Below are positions 57,174-64,000 of a stretch of 64,000 nt of DNA, piece after piece. Source of the stretch: Paracoccus halophilus (GTDB lineage: Bacteria; Pseudomonadota; Alphaproteobacteria; Rhodobacterales; Rhodobacteraceae); contig NZ_JRKN01000008.1 of NCBI RefSeq assembly GCF_000763905.1, positions 1-64,000 on the forward strand, written 5' to 3'. The position numbers and the translations under genes were made by a program. Below the pieces are notes generated by a model. That model was given only the letters and a program-made list of their open reading frames with translations, was not told the origin of the DNA and did no database searches. Within the stretch, counting starts at the first letter, position 1. The number at the start of each line of letters is the position of its first letter.

Positions 57174-57982
57174 GCCTTTCCATACAAGGCAAGACCGCCA
57201 TCGTGACCGGCGCCGCGCGCGGCATAGGTCTGGCCATCGCCCGCCATTTCGTGGCGGCGGGCGCCAATGTCATGTTCGCCGATTGCGACGAGGGCGCCCT
57301 GGAGCACGAACTGGGCGAGGATATGAACGGCGAGGGGGCCATTCGCGGTTTTGCCGGCGATCTCGGGCAGAAGCTGACGCTGGCCAACCTGGTCTCGGCG
57401 ACGGTCGATGCCTTTGACCGCATCGATATCCTGGTCAATGCCCATCGCATGGTCCAGCCCTGCGACCCGATGATGGTGGGCGAGGATCTGCTGGGCGACA
57501 TGCTGCGCGAGAACATGATTTCCGGGCTGCGGCTGACACAGATGGTCGCCAAGCGCATGGTCGCCCAGGCCGAGGAGGATCGCGACGACGAGCTGCTGCA
57601 GCACGGCGCCATCGTCAATGTCTCGTCGCTGGCGGCCAACTGGCCGACGCCGAAGATGCTTGCCTATTCGATTTCCAGCGCCGCGCAGGCGCAGGCCACG
57701 CGTTCGCTTGCGGCCGCGCTGGCGCCGAAACGGATCCGGGTGAACGGTGTCGCCTTCGCCAGCATCATGTCGAATCTCGTGCAGGAGAAGCTGCGCGAGG
57801 ACGCGGATCTGCGCGACAGGATCATCGCCGCGACGCCGCTGGGGCGGATCGCGCAGGCGGATGAGCTGGCGGCGACGGTGCAGTTTCTGGCCAGCGATGC
57901 GTCCAGTTTCATCACCGGCCAGATCCTCAGCGTCGATGGCGGGCGCAGCCTTGGCGATCCGCTGGCGCCCAGCGTGTTCTAG
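57170..57982 (+). CDS. Short-chain dehydrogenase/reductase with altered active site
   Basis: An SDR-fold protein of 270 residues. The cofactor loop is normal: VTGAARGIGLAIARHFVAAG. The NNAG element is changed to VNAHRMVQ. The catalytic Ser (IVNVSSLAAN) and Tyr (KMLAYSISSAAQAQATRSLA) are present, but the Lys of Y-x3-K is Ser (Y-S-I-S-S). The C-terminal RIRVNGVAFASIMSNLVQEK and ITGQILSVDGGRSLGDPL are typical. Without the lysine, normal oxidoreductase activity is doubtful; it may be a binding or regulatory protein. It overlaps the methyltransferase by four bases, and the CTAG at 57979-57982 supplies the stops of this gene and of the convergent lipoprotein gene. Confidence 0.85.
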   Translation: MSLSIQGKTAIVTGAARGIGLAIARHFVAAGANVMFADCDEGALEHELGEDMNGEGAIRGFAGDLGQKLTLANLVSATVDAFDRIDILVNAHRMVQPCDPMMVGEDLLGDMLRENMISGLRLTQMVAKRMVAQAEEDRDDELLQHGAIVNVSSLAANWPTPKMLAYSISSAAQAQATRSLAAALAPKRIRVNGVAFASIMSNLVQEKLREDADLRDRIIAATPLGRIAQADELAATVQFLASDASSFITGQILSVDGGRSLGDPLAPSVF

Positions 57983-58398
57983 CCCGGCTCCTTTGCCTCG
58001 GGATAGGCTGCCTTGCAGGCCCTGACGGCCTCGGTCGCGCCGGGGGTCAGGGCTTTCTTGCGCGCGGCCAGCCCGTCGCGCTTGCGCCGTTCCGCCTGCG
58101 GGTCGATGGCGACGCGGTAGCGTTGGGTGTCGGCGACGTGACGCGGGCATGAACGATAGACGATCCGGCGGTCTCCGTCCCTGTCGCGAATGATGACCGG
58201 GCAACTGTCCCATTCGATGCTTGTGACGATGCGCTCTTCCCAGGCATAGCCACGGGCGAGATTGGCCTCGACCTCGGTCAACAGACGGGACACGATGCGG
58301 TATTCCTCGGTATTGCGCCGGATGCAGCGTTCCTGTGGCGTGCCGCAGGATGCGACGATCAGCGCCGATGTCATGGCAAGCAGGATATTGCGGGTCAT
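57979..58398 (-). CDS. Small putative lipoprotein, unknown function
   Basis: 139 residues starting MTRNILLAMTSALIVASCGT with a lipobox (VASC) that predicts lipid attachment to Cys near residue 18. The mature part has further cysteines (RCIRRNTEEY, DSCPVIIRD, RSCPRHVADT, RACKAAYPEA) and a basic stretch (ERRKRDGLAARKKAL). I do not recognise a named family. It is divergent from hemF with an 82-base gap, and convergent with the SDR with overlapping stops. Confidence 0.75.
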   Translation of the reverse strand: MTRNILLAMTSALIVASCGTPQERCIRRNTEEYRIVSRLLTEVEANLARGYAWEERIVTSIEWDSCPVIIRDRDGDRRIVYRSCPRHVADTQRYRVAIDPQAERRKRDGLAARKKALTPGATEAVRACKAAYPEAKEPG

Positions 58399-58480
58399 GG
58401 CAAGCTTCACTAGTTGGTTACGCGCGAGCATAGACCCGCGGCCGGCGCGGGACAATTCACTATCGCCAAAGGGGCAAATC

Positions 58481-59341
58481 ATGGAAATGCTGGATGAACG
58501 GCAAGAGGCGGCGGCCTGGTTCCGGGCGCTGCGCGATCGCATCGTGGCGGCCTTCGAGGTGCTTGAGGATCGCGGCCCCGGCGCGGCGGCCCCCGGCCGT
58601 TTCGAGGTCCGCGCCACGGCGCGCGGCGAGGATGGCGGCGGCGGGCTGATGTCGGTCATGCGCGGCGGCCGGGTCTTTGAAAAGGTCGGCGTGAACTGGT
58701 CGGCCGTGCATGGCGAACTGTCCCCGGCCGCGCGCCAGTCCATGGCCGCGCGCGGCGTCCCGGGCCTGGACGGGGATCCGCGTTTCTGGGCCAGCGGCAT
58801 CAGCCTGGTGGCCCATATGCAGAATCCGCACGCCCCGGCCGTTCACATGAATACCCGCATGTTCTGGACGCCCGGCGCCTGGTGGTTCGGCGGCGGCGCG
58901 GATCTCAACCCCTGCCTGGAAAAGCCCGGGGACACGGCCCATTTCCACGACGGGCTGCGCGCCGCCTGCGCGCCCCATGGCGCGGATTACTATGACCGGT
59001 TCAAGGCCTGGGCGGACGAGTATTTCTTTATCCCGCACCGGGGCCGGGCGCGCGGCGTCGGCGGCATCTTCTACGACGATCTGAACAGCGGCGACTGGCG
59101 CGCCGATTTCGACTTTACCCGCGCTGTGGGCGAGGCCTTCCTGCCCGCATTTCTGCCGCTGGCTGAAAAACACATGGCGCGCCCCTATGACGAGGCCGAC
59201 AAGGACGCGCAGCTGATCCATCGCGGGCTCTATGCGGAATACAACCTTGTCTATGATCGCGGCACGAAATTCGGCCTCGCCACCGGCCATGACCCCGAGG
59301 CCGTGCTGATGAGCCTGCCGCCCATGGCCAAGTGGGTGTGA
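58481..59341 (+). CDS. hemF: Oxygen-dependent coproporphyrinogen III oxidase
   Basis: Uses oxygen to make protoporphyrinogen IX; 286 residues. Family segments are ISLVAHMQNPHAPAVHMNTR, MFWTPGAWWFGGGADLNPCL, FFIPHRGRARGVGGIFYDDL, YNLVYDRGTKFGLATG and MSLPPMAKWV at the end. AAAGGGG precedes the ATG at 58481. With hemN elsewhere in the window the cell has both aerobic and anaerobic routes. The histidine phosphatase begins three bases after the stop. Confidence 0.95.
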   Translation: MEMLDERQEAAAWFRALRDRIVAAFEVLEDRGPGAAAPGRFEVRATARGEDGGGGLMSVMRGGRVFEKVGVNWSAVHGELSPAARQSMAARGVPGLDGDPRFWASGISLVAHMQNPHAPAVHMNTRMFWTPGAWWFGGGADLNPCLEKPGDTAHFHDGLRAACAPHGADYYDRFKAWADEYFFIPHRGRARGVGGIFYDDLNSGDWRADFDFTRAVGEAFLPAFLPLAEKHMARPYDEADKDAQLIHRGLYAEYNLVYDRGTKFGLATGHDPEAVLMSLPPMAKWV

Positions 59342-59343
59342 CG

Positions 59344-59901
59344 ATGCCGCGCTGGCCCGACCTTTATCTGATGCGGCACGGTCAGACCGTGTGGAATGCC
59401 GAGGGCCGCATGCAGGGGCGCAGCGATTCACCGCTGACGCCGCTGGGCCGCCAGCAGGCGCGGCGGCAGGCGCAGCTCGCGCGCGGGATCGACGCCGCGC
59501 GCTTCGCCAGTCCCGCCGGCCGCGCCGTCGAGACGGCGCGCATCGTCTTTGGCGATCAGGATTTCCGCCAGGACGCGCGGCTGCACGAAATAGATATCGG
59601 CGATTTTACCGGGCGCTTTCGCTCGGACCTGCGCGCCGAACGGCCCGACCTGTTCCGGCAGGGCGGGCTGGGCTGGTACGACCATGCCCCGGGCGGCGAG
59701 GGTTTCGCCGGGCTCGAGGCGCGGGTGCGCGACTTCCTGAACGATCTGGAGGGGCCGGCGCTGATCGTGACCCATGGCATCACGCTGCGCATGCTGCGGC
59801 TGATCGCCATGGATCTGCCGCTGTCGCGGCTTGAGGAAATGCCGGTGGCGCAGGGGGCGGTGCACCGGGTCGGTCGCGGCAGCCATCTGATGCTGGTCTA
59901 G
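59344..59901 (+). CDS. Histidine phosphatase family protein
   Basis: A phosphoglycerate-mutase-like phosphatase of 185 residues. The catalytic RHG motif is LYLMRHGQTVWNAEGRMQGR. The second arginine and the acid are in ASPAGRAVETARIVFGD and LHEIDIGDFTG. The C-terminal histidine is in LIVTHGITLRMLRLIAMDL. It could hydrolyse alpha-ribazole phosphate (CobC), phosphoserine or another small phosphate; the sequence does not decide. It is coupled to hemF. Confidence 0.85.
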   Translation: MPRWPDLYLMRHGQTVWNAEGRMQGRSDSPLTPLGRQQARRQAQLARGIDAARFASPAGRAVETARIVFGDQDFRQDARLHEIDIGDFTGRFRSDLRAERPDLFRQGGLGWYDHAPGGEGFAGLEARVRDFLNDLEGPALIVTHGITLRMLRLIAMDLPLSRLEEMPVAQGAVHRVGRGSHLMLV

Positions 59902-59914
59902 GCGGGCCGGGCTT

Positions 59915-60274
59915 TCAGATGAAGCCCAGTTCCAGCCGGGCCTCGTCGGACATCATTTCCATGCCCCATTGCGGCTGAAATGTCATCTCGACATCGACCT
60001 GTTTCACGCCCGGCAGCGGCTCGACCGCATCGGCGACCCAGCCGGGCATCTCGCCGGCGACGGGGCAGCCGGGCGCGGTCAGCGTCATCACCACGCGCAC
60101 CGCATTCTCATCGTCGATGGCGATGGTGTAGATCAGGCCCAGATCAAAGATATTGACCGGAATTTCCGGGTCATAGACCGTCTTGCAGGCCTCGACGACG
60201 CTGTCGTAAAGCGGGTGTTCCGTCGTCGACGGGGCGATCAGCAGATCGCCCTCCTTCAGGGATTCGCTGTTCAT
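59915..60274 (-). CDS. SufT-like DUF59 (MIP18) iron-sulfur assembly protein
   Basis: A 119-residue protein with a DUF59 domain: VVEACKTVYDPEIPVNIFDL, GLIYTIAIDDENAVRVVMTL and TAPGCPVAGEMPGWVADAVE with the conserved cysteine (T-x-P-x-C-P). VDVEMTFQPQWGMEMMSDEA completes it. SufT-type proteins help deliver iron-sulfur clusters. It is convergent with the phosphatase gene. The other suf genes are not in this window. Confidence 0.88.
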   Translation of the reverse strand: MNSESLKEGDLLIAPSTTEHPLYDSVVEACKTVYDPEIPVNIFDLGLIYTIAIDDENAVRVVMTLTAPGCPVAGEMPGWVADAVEPLPGVKQVDVEMTFQPQWGMEMMSDEARLELGFI

Positions 60275-60344
60275 CCGGGCATGTCCTGTCAAAACCTGAC
60301 ACTCATATAGGAACCGGGCGCCGCCGGGTCCAGTGCGGCCGTGT

Positions 60345-61088
60345 TCAGAAGCGGAAGTTGAGCCGCCGCGCGACACCGATGCTGATCGAGGGCTGGTCCT
60401 TGTCCTGAACCAGCGGGCTGTCGGCGGCGTCGTTCAGCAGGCGGCCATAGCTGACCTTGCCCATCAGCGAGGTGTTGGGCGTCAGCATGTAGCGCGCCTC
60501 GACGCTGATCTCGGCGGCATAGGCCCCACCCGAAGGGTCATAGCTGCGAAAACCGCTGCTGGCGGATTCCCCGGGCGTGACACCGAAATAGGTGCCGGTG
60601 AATTCGTCATCGGCCAGTTGCAGTTCGGCCGCGGTCCAGAGCGTCAGCTTGTCGTTGGCGTCATAGCGGTATTTGGTGCCGATCTCGCCCAGCACGCCGT
60701 CATGGCCGCCAAAGCCCTTGCGCAGCGTGCCGTAGCTGGTGAACGGGCCGTTGATATAGCGCAGCATCACGCCGACCTCGCCGGCACGGTCGATATCGTC
60801 CATGCCTTCGAGATAGTCGATATCATCGGACTCGCGGTCGCCGCGATAGCCGAACGAGGGCAGCACGGCGAAGCCCTGTTTCTCACCCTCGTCGGTGCCG
60901 ATGGTCAGGTTCTGCAGGATGAACCAGGGCGAGGCCTCGCCATCGTCGCCGCCCATGTAATCCGGGCCATAGGTCACCCCGAGCCCGGCGTCGAAAGAGA
61001 CCTGATCCATGCCCATGAAACTCTGGGCGCCGGCCGGTGCGGTCAGCGCGGCGGCAGCGAGCAGGGCGAGGGCGGTGGTGCGGATCAT
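60345..61088 (-). CDS. MipA/OmpV family outer-membrane protein
   Basis: A 247-residue outer-membrane barrel candidate. A signal peptide (TTALALLAAAALTAPAGAQ) is followed by beta-strand-rich sequence typical of MipA/OmpV proteins: FDAGLGVTYGPDYMGGDDGE, QGFAVLPSFGYRGDRESDDI and the C-terminal SISIGVARRLNFRF ending in Phe, the BAM signal. AAGGAACC precedes the ATG. Members are used as scaffolds or porins; no partner is seen. Confidence 0.86.
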   Translation of the reverse strand: MIRTTALALLAAAALTAPAGAQSFMGMDQVSFDAGLGVTYGPDYMGGDDGEASPWFILQNLTIGTDEGEKQGFAVLPSFGYRGDRESDDIDYLEGMDDIDRAGEVGVMLRYINGPFTSYGTLRKGFGGHDGVLGEIGTKYRYDANDKLTLWTAAELQLADDEFTGTYFGVTPGESASSGFRSYDPSGGAYAAEISVEARYMLTPNTSLMGKVSYGRLLNDAADSPLVQDKDQPSISIGVARRLNFRF

Positions 61089-61188
61089 TGGCGGTTCCTT
61101 GACAGTTCTGGCCAATGGCATGGGGCAACCGGCCGAGTCGGGCAAGACTGAATCCCGATTCTCACCGGAAAGTTGATCGGTGTGGCAT

Positions 61189-63039
61189 TCATGTGCGCTC
61201 GGCGGCCTCGAGCCGTTCCAGCGCCTCCAGCCACAGGGATTCCGCGCGCTGCATCGCCTGGCTTGCCTCGGCATGTTTGCGGCCATAGGCCTCGGCTTTC
61301 TGCGCGTCGTCATAGGTGTCGGGATCGGCCATGATCGCATCCAGCTTTTCCAGCATCGCGGTCAGTTTTTCCACCCGGTCCTCGGCCTTGCGCGCCTCGG
61401 CGCGCAGGTCCAGAAGCCGCTCGCGCGAGGGGCGCGCGGCGGGCTGGGGACGGGCCGAGGGCTTCGGCTCGGGCCTTTCCTCGCCGGTCAGCAGCATGCG
61501 CCGGTAATCATCCAGATCGTCCGGCCAGGGCGCGACGCCGCCCTGATCGACCAGCCACAGCCGGTCGGCGACCAGATTCAGCAGATGCATGTCATGGCTG
61601 ACCAGCACCACCGCGCCGGGAAAATCGTTCAGCGCCTCGGTCAGGGCCTCGCGGCTTTCGATGTCCAGATGGTTCGTCGGCTCGTCAAGGACCAGCAGAT
61701 GCGGCGCGTCGATGGTCGCGATCAGCAGCGACAGCCGCGCCTTCTGGCCGCCGGACAACCGGCCGACACGGGTCTCGGCCTGTGCCTCCATCAGGCCGAA
61801 GCCGGCCAGCCGGGCGCGCAGTTTCGCCGGCGCCTCATGGGGGCGCAGGCGGCGGACATGATCCAGCGGCGTGTCTGTCAGCACCAGCTCATCGACCTGA
61901 TGCTGGGCGAAATAGCCCACGCGCAGCTTGTTCGCGCGGGTGATCCGGCCCTCCATCGGCTCAAGCCGCTCGGCGAGCAGCTTGGACAGCGTCGATTTGC
62001 CCTGACCGTTCCGGCCCAGCAGCGCGATGCGGTCGTCCTGATCGATGCGCAGGTCCAGCCGCCGCAGCACGGCGCGGGCGCCATAGCCGACCGCGACCCC
62101 TTCCGTGTTCACGATGGGCGGCGAAAGCTGTTCGGGCTGGGGAAAGGTGAAGCGGTGGAATTTCGCCTCTTCGGGGGCGGTGATCGGCTCCATCCGGGCC
62201 AGCATCTTGATGCGGGCCTGCGCCTGCTTGGCCTTGCTGGCCTTGGCGCGGAAACGATCAACGAAGCCTTGCAGATGGGCGCGGCGGGCATCCTGTTTCT
62301 TGGCCTCGGCCGCCTGCAGGGCGCGCTTTTCGGCGCGGGCGCGGGCGAACTGGTCATAGCCGCCGCTGTACAGCGTCAGCCGCCTGTCCTCGAGATGCAG
62401 GATATGGCCGACGGCGCGGTTCAGAAGCCCCCGGTCATGGCTGATCACGATGACCGTATAGGGATAGCGGGCCAGATAGGTTTCCAGCCACAGCGCGCCT
62501 TCCAGATCCAGATAGTTGGTCGGCTCGTCCAGCAGCAGGAGGTCGGGCTGGGCAAACAGCACCCCCGCCAGCGCCACCCGCATCCGCCAGCCGCCGGAAT
62601 AATCGCTGGTCGGGCGCTGCTGGTCGGCATCGGAAAAGCCCAGGCCCTTGAGGATGGTGGCGGCGCGGGCCTCGGCCGACCAGGCGTCGATATCGGCCAG
62701 CCGGGTCTGGATCTCGGCGATGCGGCCGGGATCGGTCGCGGTCGCGGTTTCCGCCATCAGGGCGGCGCGTTCGACATCGGCGTCCAGCACCGTGTCGAGC
62801 ACCGTGCGCGCATTGCCTGGCGCCTCTTGCGCGACGCCGCCGATCCGGGCGCGGGCGGGCAGGGCGATCGTGCCGCCATCCAGCGACAGCTCGCCCCGGA
62901 TCAGGCGGAACAGCGTGGTCTTGCCGGCGCCGTTCGGCCCCACCAGCCCGACCTTGTGCCCCGCCGGGATCGCCGCCGAGGCCTGGGCGAAGAGCGGCCT
63001 GCCGGCGATGGAATAGGATATGTCGTCGATACGCAGCAT
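61189..63039 (-). CDS. ABC-F family ATPase (YheS/Uup type)
   Basis: A soluble twin-cassette ATPase of 616 residues acting on ribosomes. Cassette 1 has VGPNGAGKTTLFRLIRGELS, TSDYSGGWRMRVALAGVLFA and LLLDEPTNYLDLEGALWLET. The ABC-F linker follows (ARARAEKRALQAAEAKKQDA). Cassette 2 has LGRNGQGKSTLSKLLAERLE, VGRLSGGQKARLSLLIATID and LVLDEPTNHLDIESREALTE. A C-terminal coiled coil (DLRAEARKAEDRVEKLTAML) is present. No membrane domain is present. The gene is monocistronic here. Confidence 0.94.
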   Translation of the reverse strand: MLRIDDISYSIAGRPLFAQASAAIPAGHKVGLVGPNGAGKTTLFRLIRGELSLDGGTIALPARARIGGVAQEAPGNARTVLDTVLDADVERAALMAETATATDPGRIAEIQTRLADIDAWSAEARAATILKGLGFSDADQQRPTSDYSGGWRMRVALAGVLFAQPDLLLLDEPTNYLDLEGALWLETYLARYPYTVIVISHDRGLLNRAVGHILHLEDRRLTLYSGGYDQFARARAEKRALQAAEAKKQDARRAHLQGFVDRFRAKASKAKQAQARIKMLARMEPITAPEEAKFHRFTFPQPEQLSPPIVNTEGVAVGYGARAVLRRLDLRIDQDDRIALLGRNGQGKSTLSKLLAERLEPMEGRITRANKLRVGYFAQHQVDELVLTDTPLDHVRRLRPHEAPAKLRARLAGFGLMEAQAETRVGRLSGGQKARLSLLIATIDAPHLLVLDEPTNHLDIESREALTEALNDFPGAVVLVSHDMHLLNLVADRLWLVDQGGVAPWPDDLDDYRRMLLTGEERPEPKPSARPQPAARPSRERLLDLRAEARKAEDRVEKLTAMLEKLDAIMADPDTYDDAQKAEAYGRKHAEASQAMQRAESLWLEALERLEAAERT

Positions 63040-63131
63040 GGCGGCTGCATGGCCCAGTAATCGGATTGCGTCAATGGCGGATGGTACTTATAGAGCGGGC
63101 GTCTTTCAGGGATTGAGAGAGCGCCAGTTTC

Positions 63132-63905
63132 ATGACCGCCAACGACCAGCCGAACATGCGCCGCCGGTTTCTCATCGTGACCCAGGCACGCAGCGGCTCC
63201 TATCATCTCACGTCGCTTCTGGACAGCGCAGGCGACGTCACCTGCCTGGGCGAGATATTCAAGCCCGACAAGGTCGAACTGCCGGCGGATATGGCCCTGA
63301 AGACGGGCTACGGCCTGCGGGATGTCGACAAGCGCAATGCCGATTACGCGGCCTATCTGGACCGGCTCATGTCAGGCTGCGACAGCCCGGTTTTCGGCTT
63401 CAAGGAGTTTCTGGACCGGATCGCGCGCTCGGGGCTTGGCCCGGCCACCCTGCGGTCGCGCGACTGGCGCAAGATCTTCCTGACCCGCAATGCGATCCGC
63501 ATCTATGTATCGGCGCAGCGCGCCAGCGAAACCGGCCGCTATACCAAACGTGCGCAGGGGCCCGCGCCGCATGACAACAGGGTCATCCGTTTCGATCCCG
63601 GGCTGTTCGAATATACGCTGCGGGCCGATCGCGCGTTTCGCGACAGGTTCCGGGGGCTGAAAAGCCGCCAGCCGGCGCGGGTCACGACCATCGACTACCG
63701 CGATCTGGCCTGTCCGGAAAAGATGTCCGGGCTGCTGGGTTTCATCGGCTCGCGATCCGAGGCCGGGAAACTGCAAAGCAGCTATTACCGGCAGAACAGC
63801 ATTCCGCTTGAGCAGAGCTTCGAGGATTTCGGCATCGTCCGGCGCTACATGACCGAAAACGGCCATGCCGCGCTGCTGGAGGATGCGCTGCAGCCCGGCG
63901 TCTGA
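63132..63905 (+). CDS. Sulfotransferase-like protein
   Basis: A 257-residue PAPS-type sulfotransferase-fold protein. The N-terminal FLIVTQARSGSYHLTSLLDS with the following VTCLGEIF is the phosphosulfate-binding loop, though SGSYHL deviates from the SGTT/SGST consensus. KIFLTRNAIRIYVSAQRASE is the 3'-phosphate-binding strand. RVTTIDYRDLA and the C-terminal YYRQNSIPLEQSFEDFG follow. It resembles the Stf0/nodulation-type group more than the family 2 gene at 35100. The substrate is unknown. The last 95 bases of the window hold no gene. Confidence 0.78.
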   Translation: MTANDQPNMRRRFLIVTQARSGSYHLTSLLDSAGDVTCLGEIFKPDKVELPADMALKTGYGLRDVDKRNADYAAYLDRLMSGCDSPVFGFKEFLDRIARSGLGPATLRSRDWRKIFLTRNAIRIYVSAQRASETGRYTKRAQGPAPHDNRVIRFDPGLFEYTLRADRAFRDRFRGLKSRQPARVTTIDYRDLACPEKMSGLLGFIGSRSEAGKLQSSYYRQNSIPLEQSFEDFGIVRRYMTENGHAALLEDALQPGV

Positions 63906-64000
63906 GCCAGGAAGGCCGGCACGTCTTTTCAACCACCCGGCCGCGTGATACGAGCCGCGCACAAAGCCGCGCGGGCCAGTCCGCGCCAGCATCCGCGCCA

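Noticed and set aside
61180..63060. Long plus-strand frame opposite the ABC-F gene
   Set aside because: Shadow; both ABC cassettes are unambiguous on the minus strand.

Overview
The window is a GC-rich chromosomal segment of an alphaproteobacterium in the Rhodobacterales, most likely Paracoccus or a close relative. The evidence is the ccoNOQP-ccoGHIS block beside an FnrP-type regulator, hemN and a universal stress protein; a Rhodobacterales-type SAM/SAH riboswitch in front of metK; the argS-SPOR-nagZ-scpAB order; and the long two-domain dCTP deaminase. No plasmid, prophage or CRISPR signature is visible.

Layout. 0.4-1.4 kb: an ECF sigma factor with a cysteine-rich tail and a small partner gene that looks like a diverged sigma region 4. 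1.5-5.5 kb: fabI-lysE-gpt, pdxH, a double cold-shock-domain protein with a DUF192 protein, and tRNA-Pro(UGG). 5.5-12.8 kb: a degraded accessory zone between tRNA-Pro(UGG) and tRNA-Glu(UUC). It holds IS66 and IS630 wrecks, an intact cfa-type methyltransferase, a broken maleate isomerase / NicD-like hydrolase / TRAP permease module, an intact nadC, a broken phnN and an N-terminally truncated integrase that abuts tRNA-Glu. 12.9-35 kb: housekeeping genes (recJ, glpX, bolA, metK, lnt, a DEAD-box helicase, a cation/proton antiporter, argS, SPOR, nagZ, scpA, scpB, dcd, tRNA-Pro(GGG), merR-type, ihfA, fabH, plsX, rpmF). 35-42 kb: two surface-glycan style enzymes (sulfotransferase and GT14-like glycosyltransferase), a HIT protein, an ABC ATPase and polA. 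42.3-53.7 kb: the microaerobic respiration island. 53.9-64 kb: a penicillin-binding carboxypeptidase with a SPOR-like tail, clpS, an rRNA methyltransferase-like gene, an unusual SDR, hemF, a histidine phosphatase, a SufT-like protein, a MipA/OmpV porin-like protein, an ABC-F ATPase and a second sulfotransferase.

How the genes work together. The best-defined system is the FNR regulon: fnrP encodes the oxygen sensor, and three boxes of the form TTGAC-N4-ATCAA sit before fnrP/hemN, ccoN and ccoG. Oxygen loss would therefore raise the cbb3 oxidase, its copper and assembly factors and anaerobic haem synthesis, while the oxygen-dependent haem enzyme HemF is encoded separately. A second theme is lipid and envelope supply (fabI, cfa, fabH-plsX-rpmF, lnt, nagZ, the DD-carboxypeptidase).

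The least ordinary material is the decayed N-heterocycle/maleate module beside an intact nadC, the ECF sigma plus sigma4-like gene pair, the SDR without its catalytic lysine, and a short intergenic repeat present in three copies. I did not find a clearly new intact multi-gene defence or biosynthetic system.
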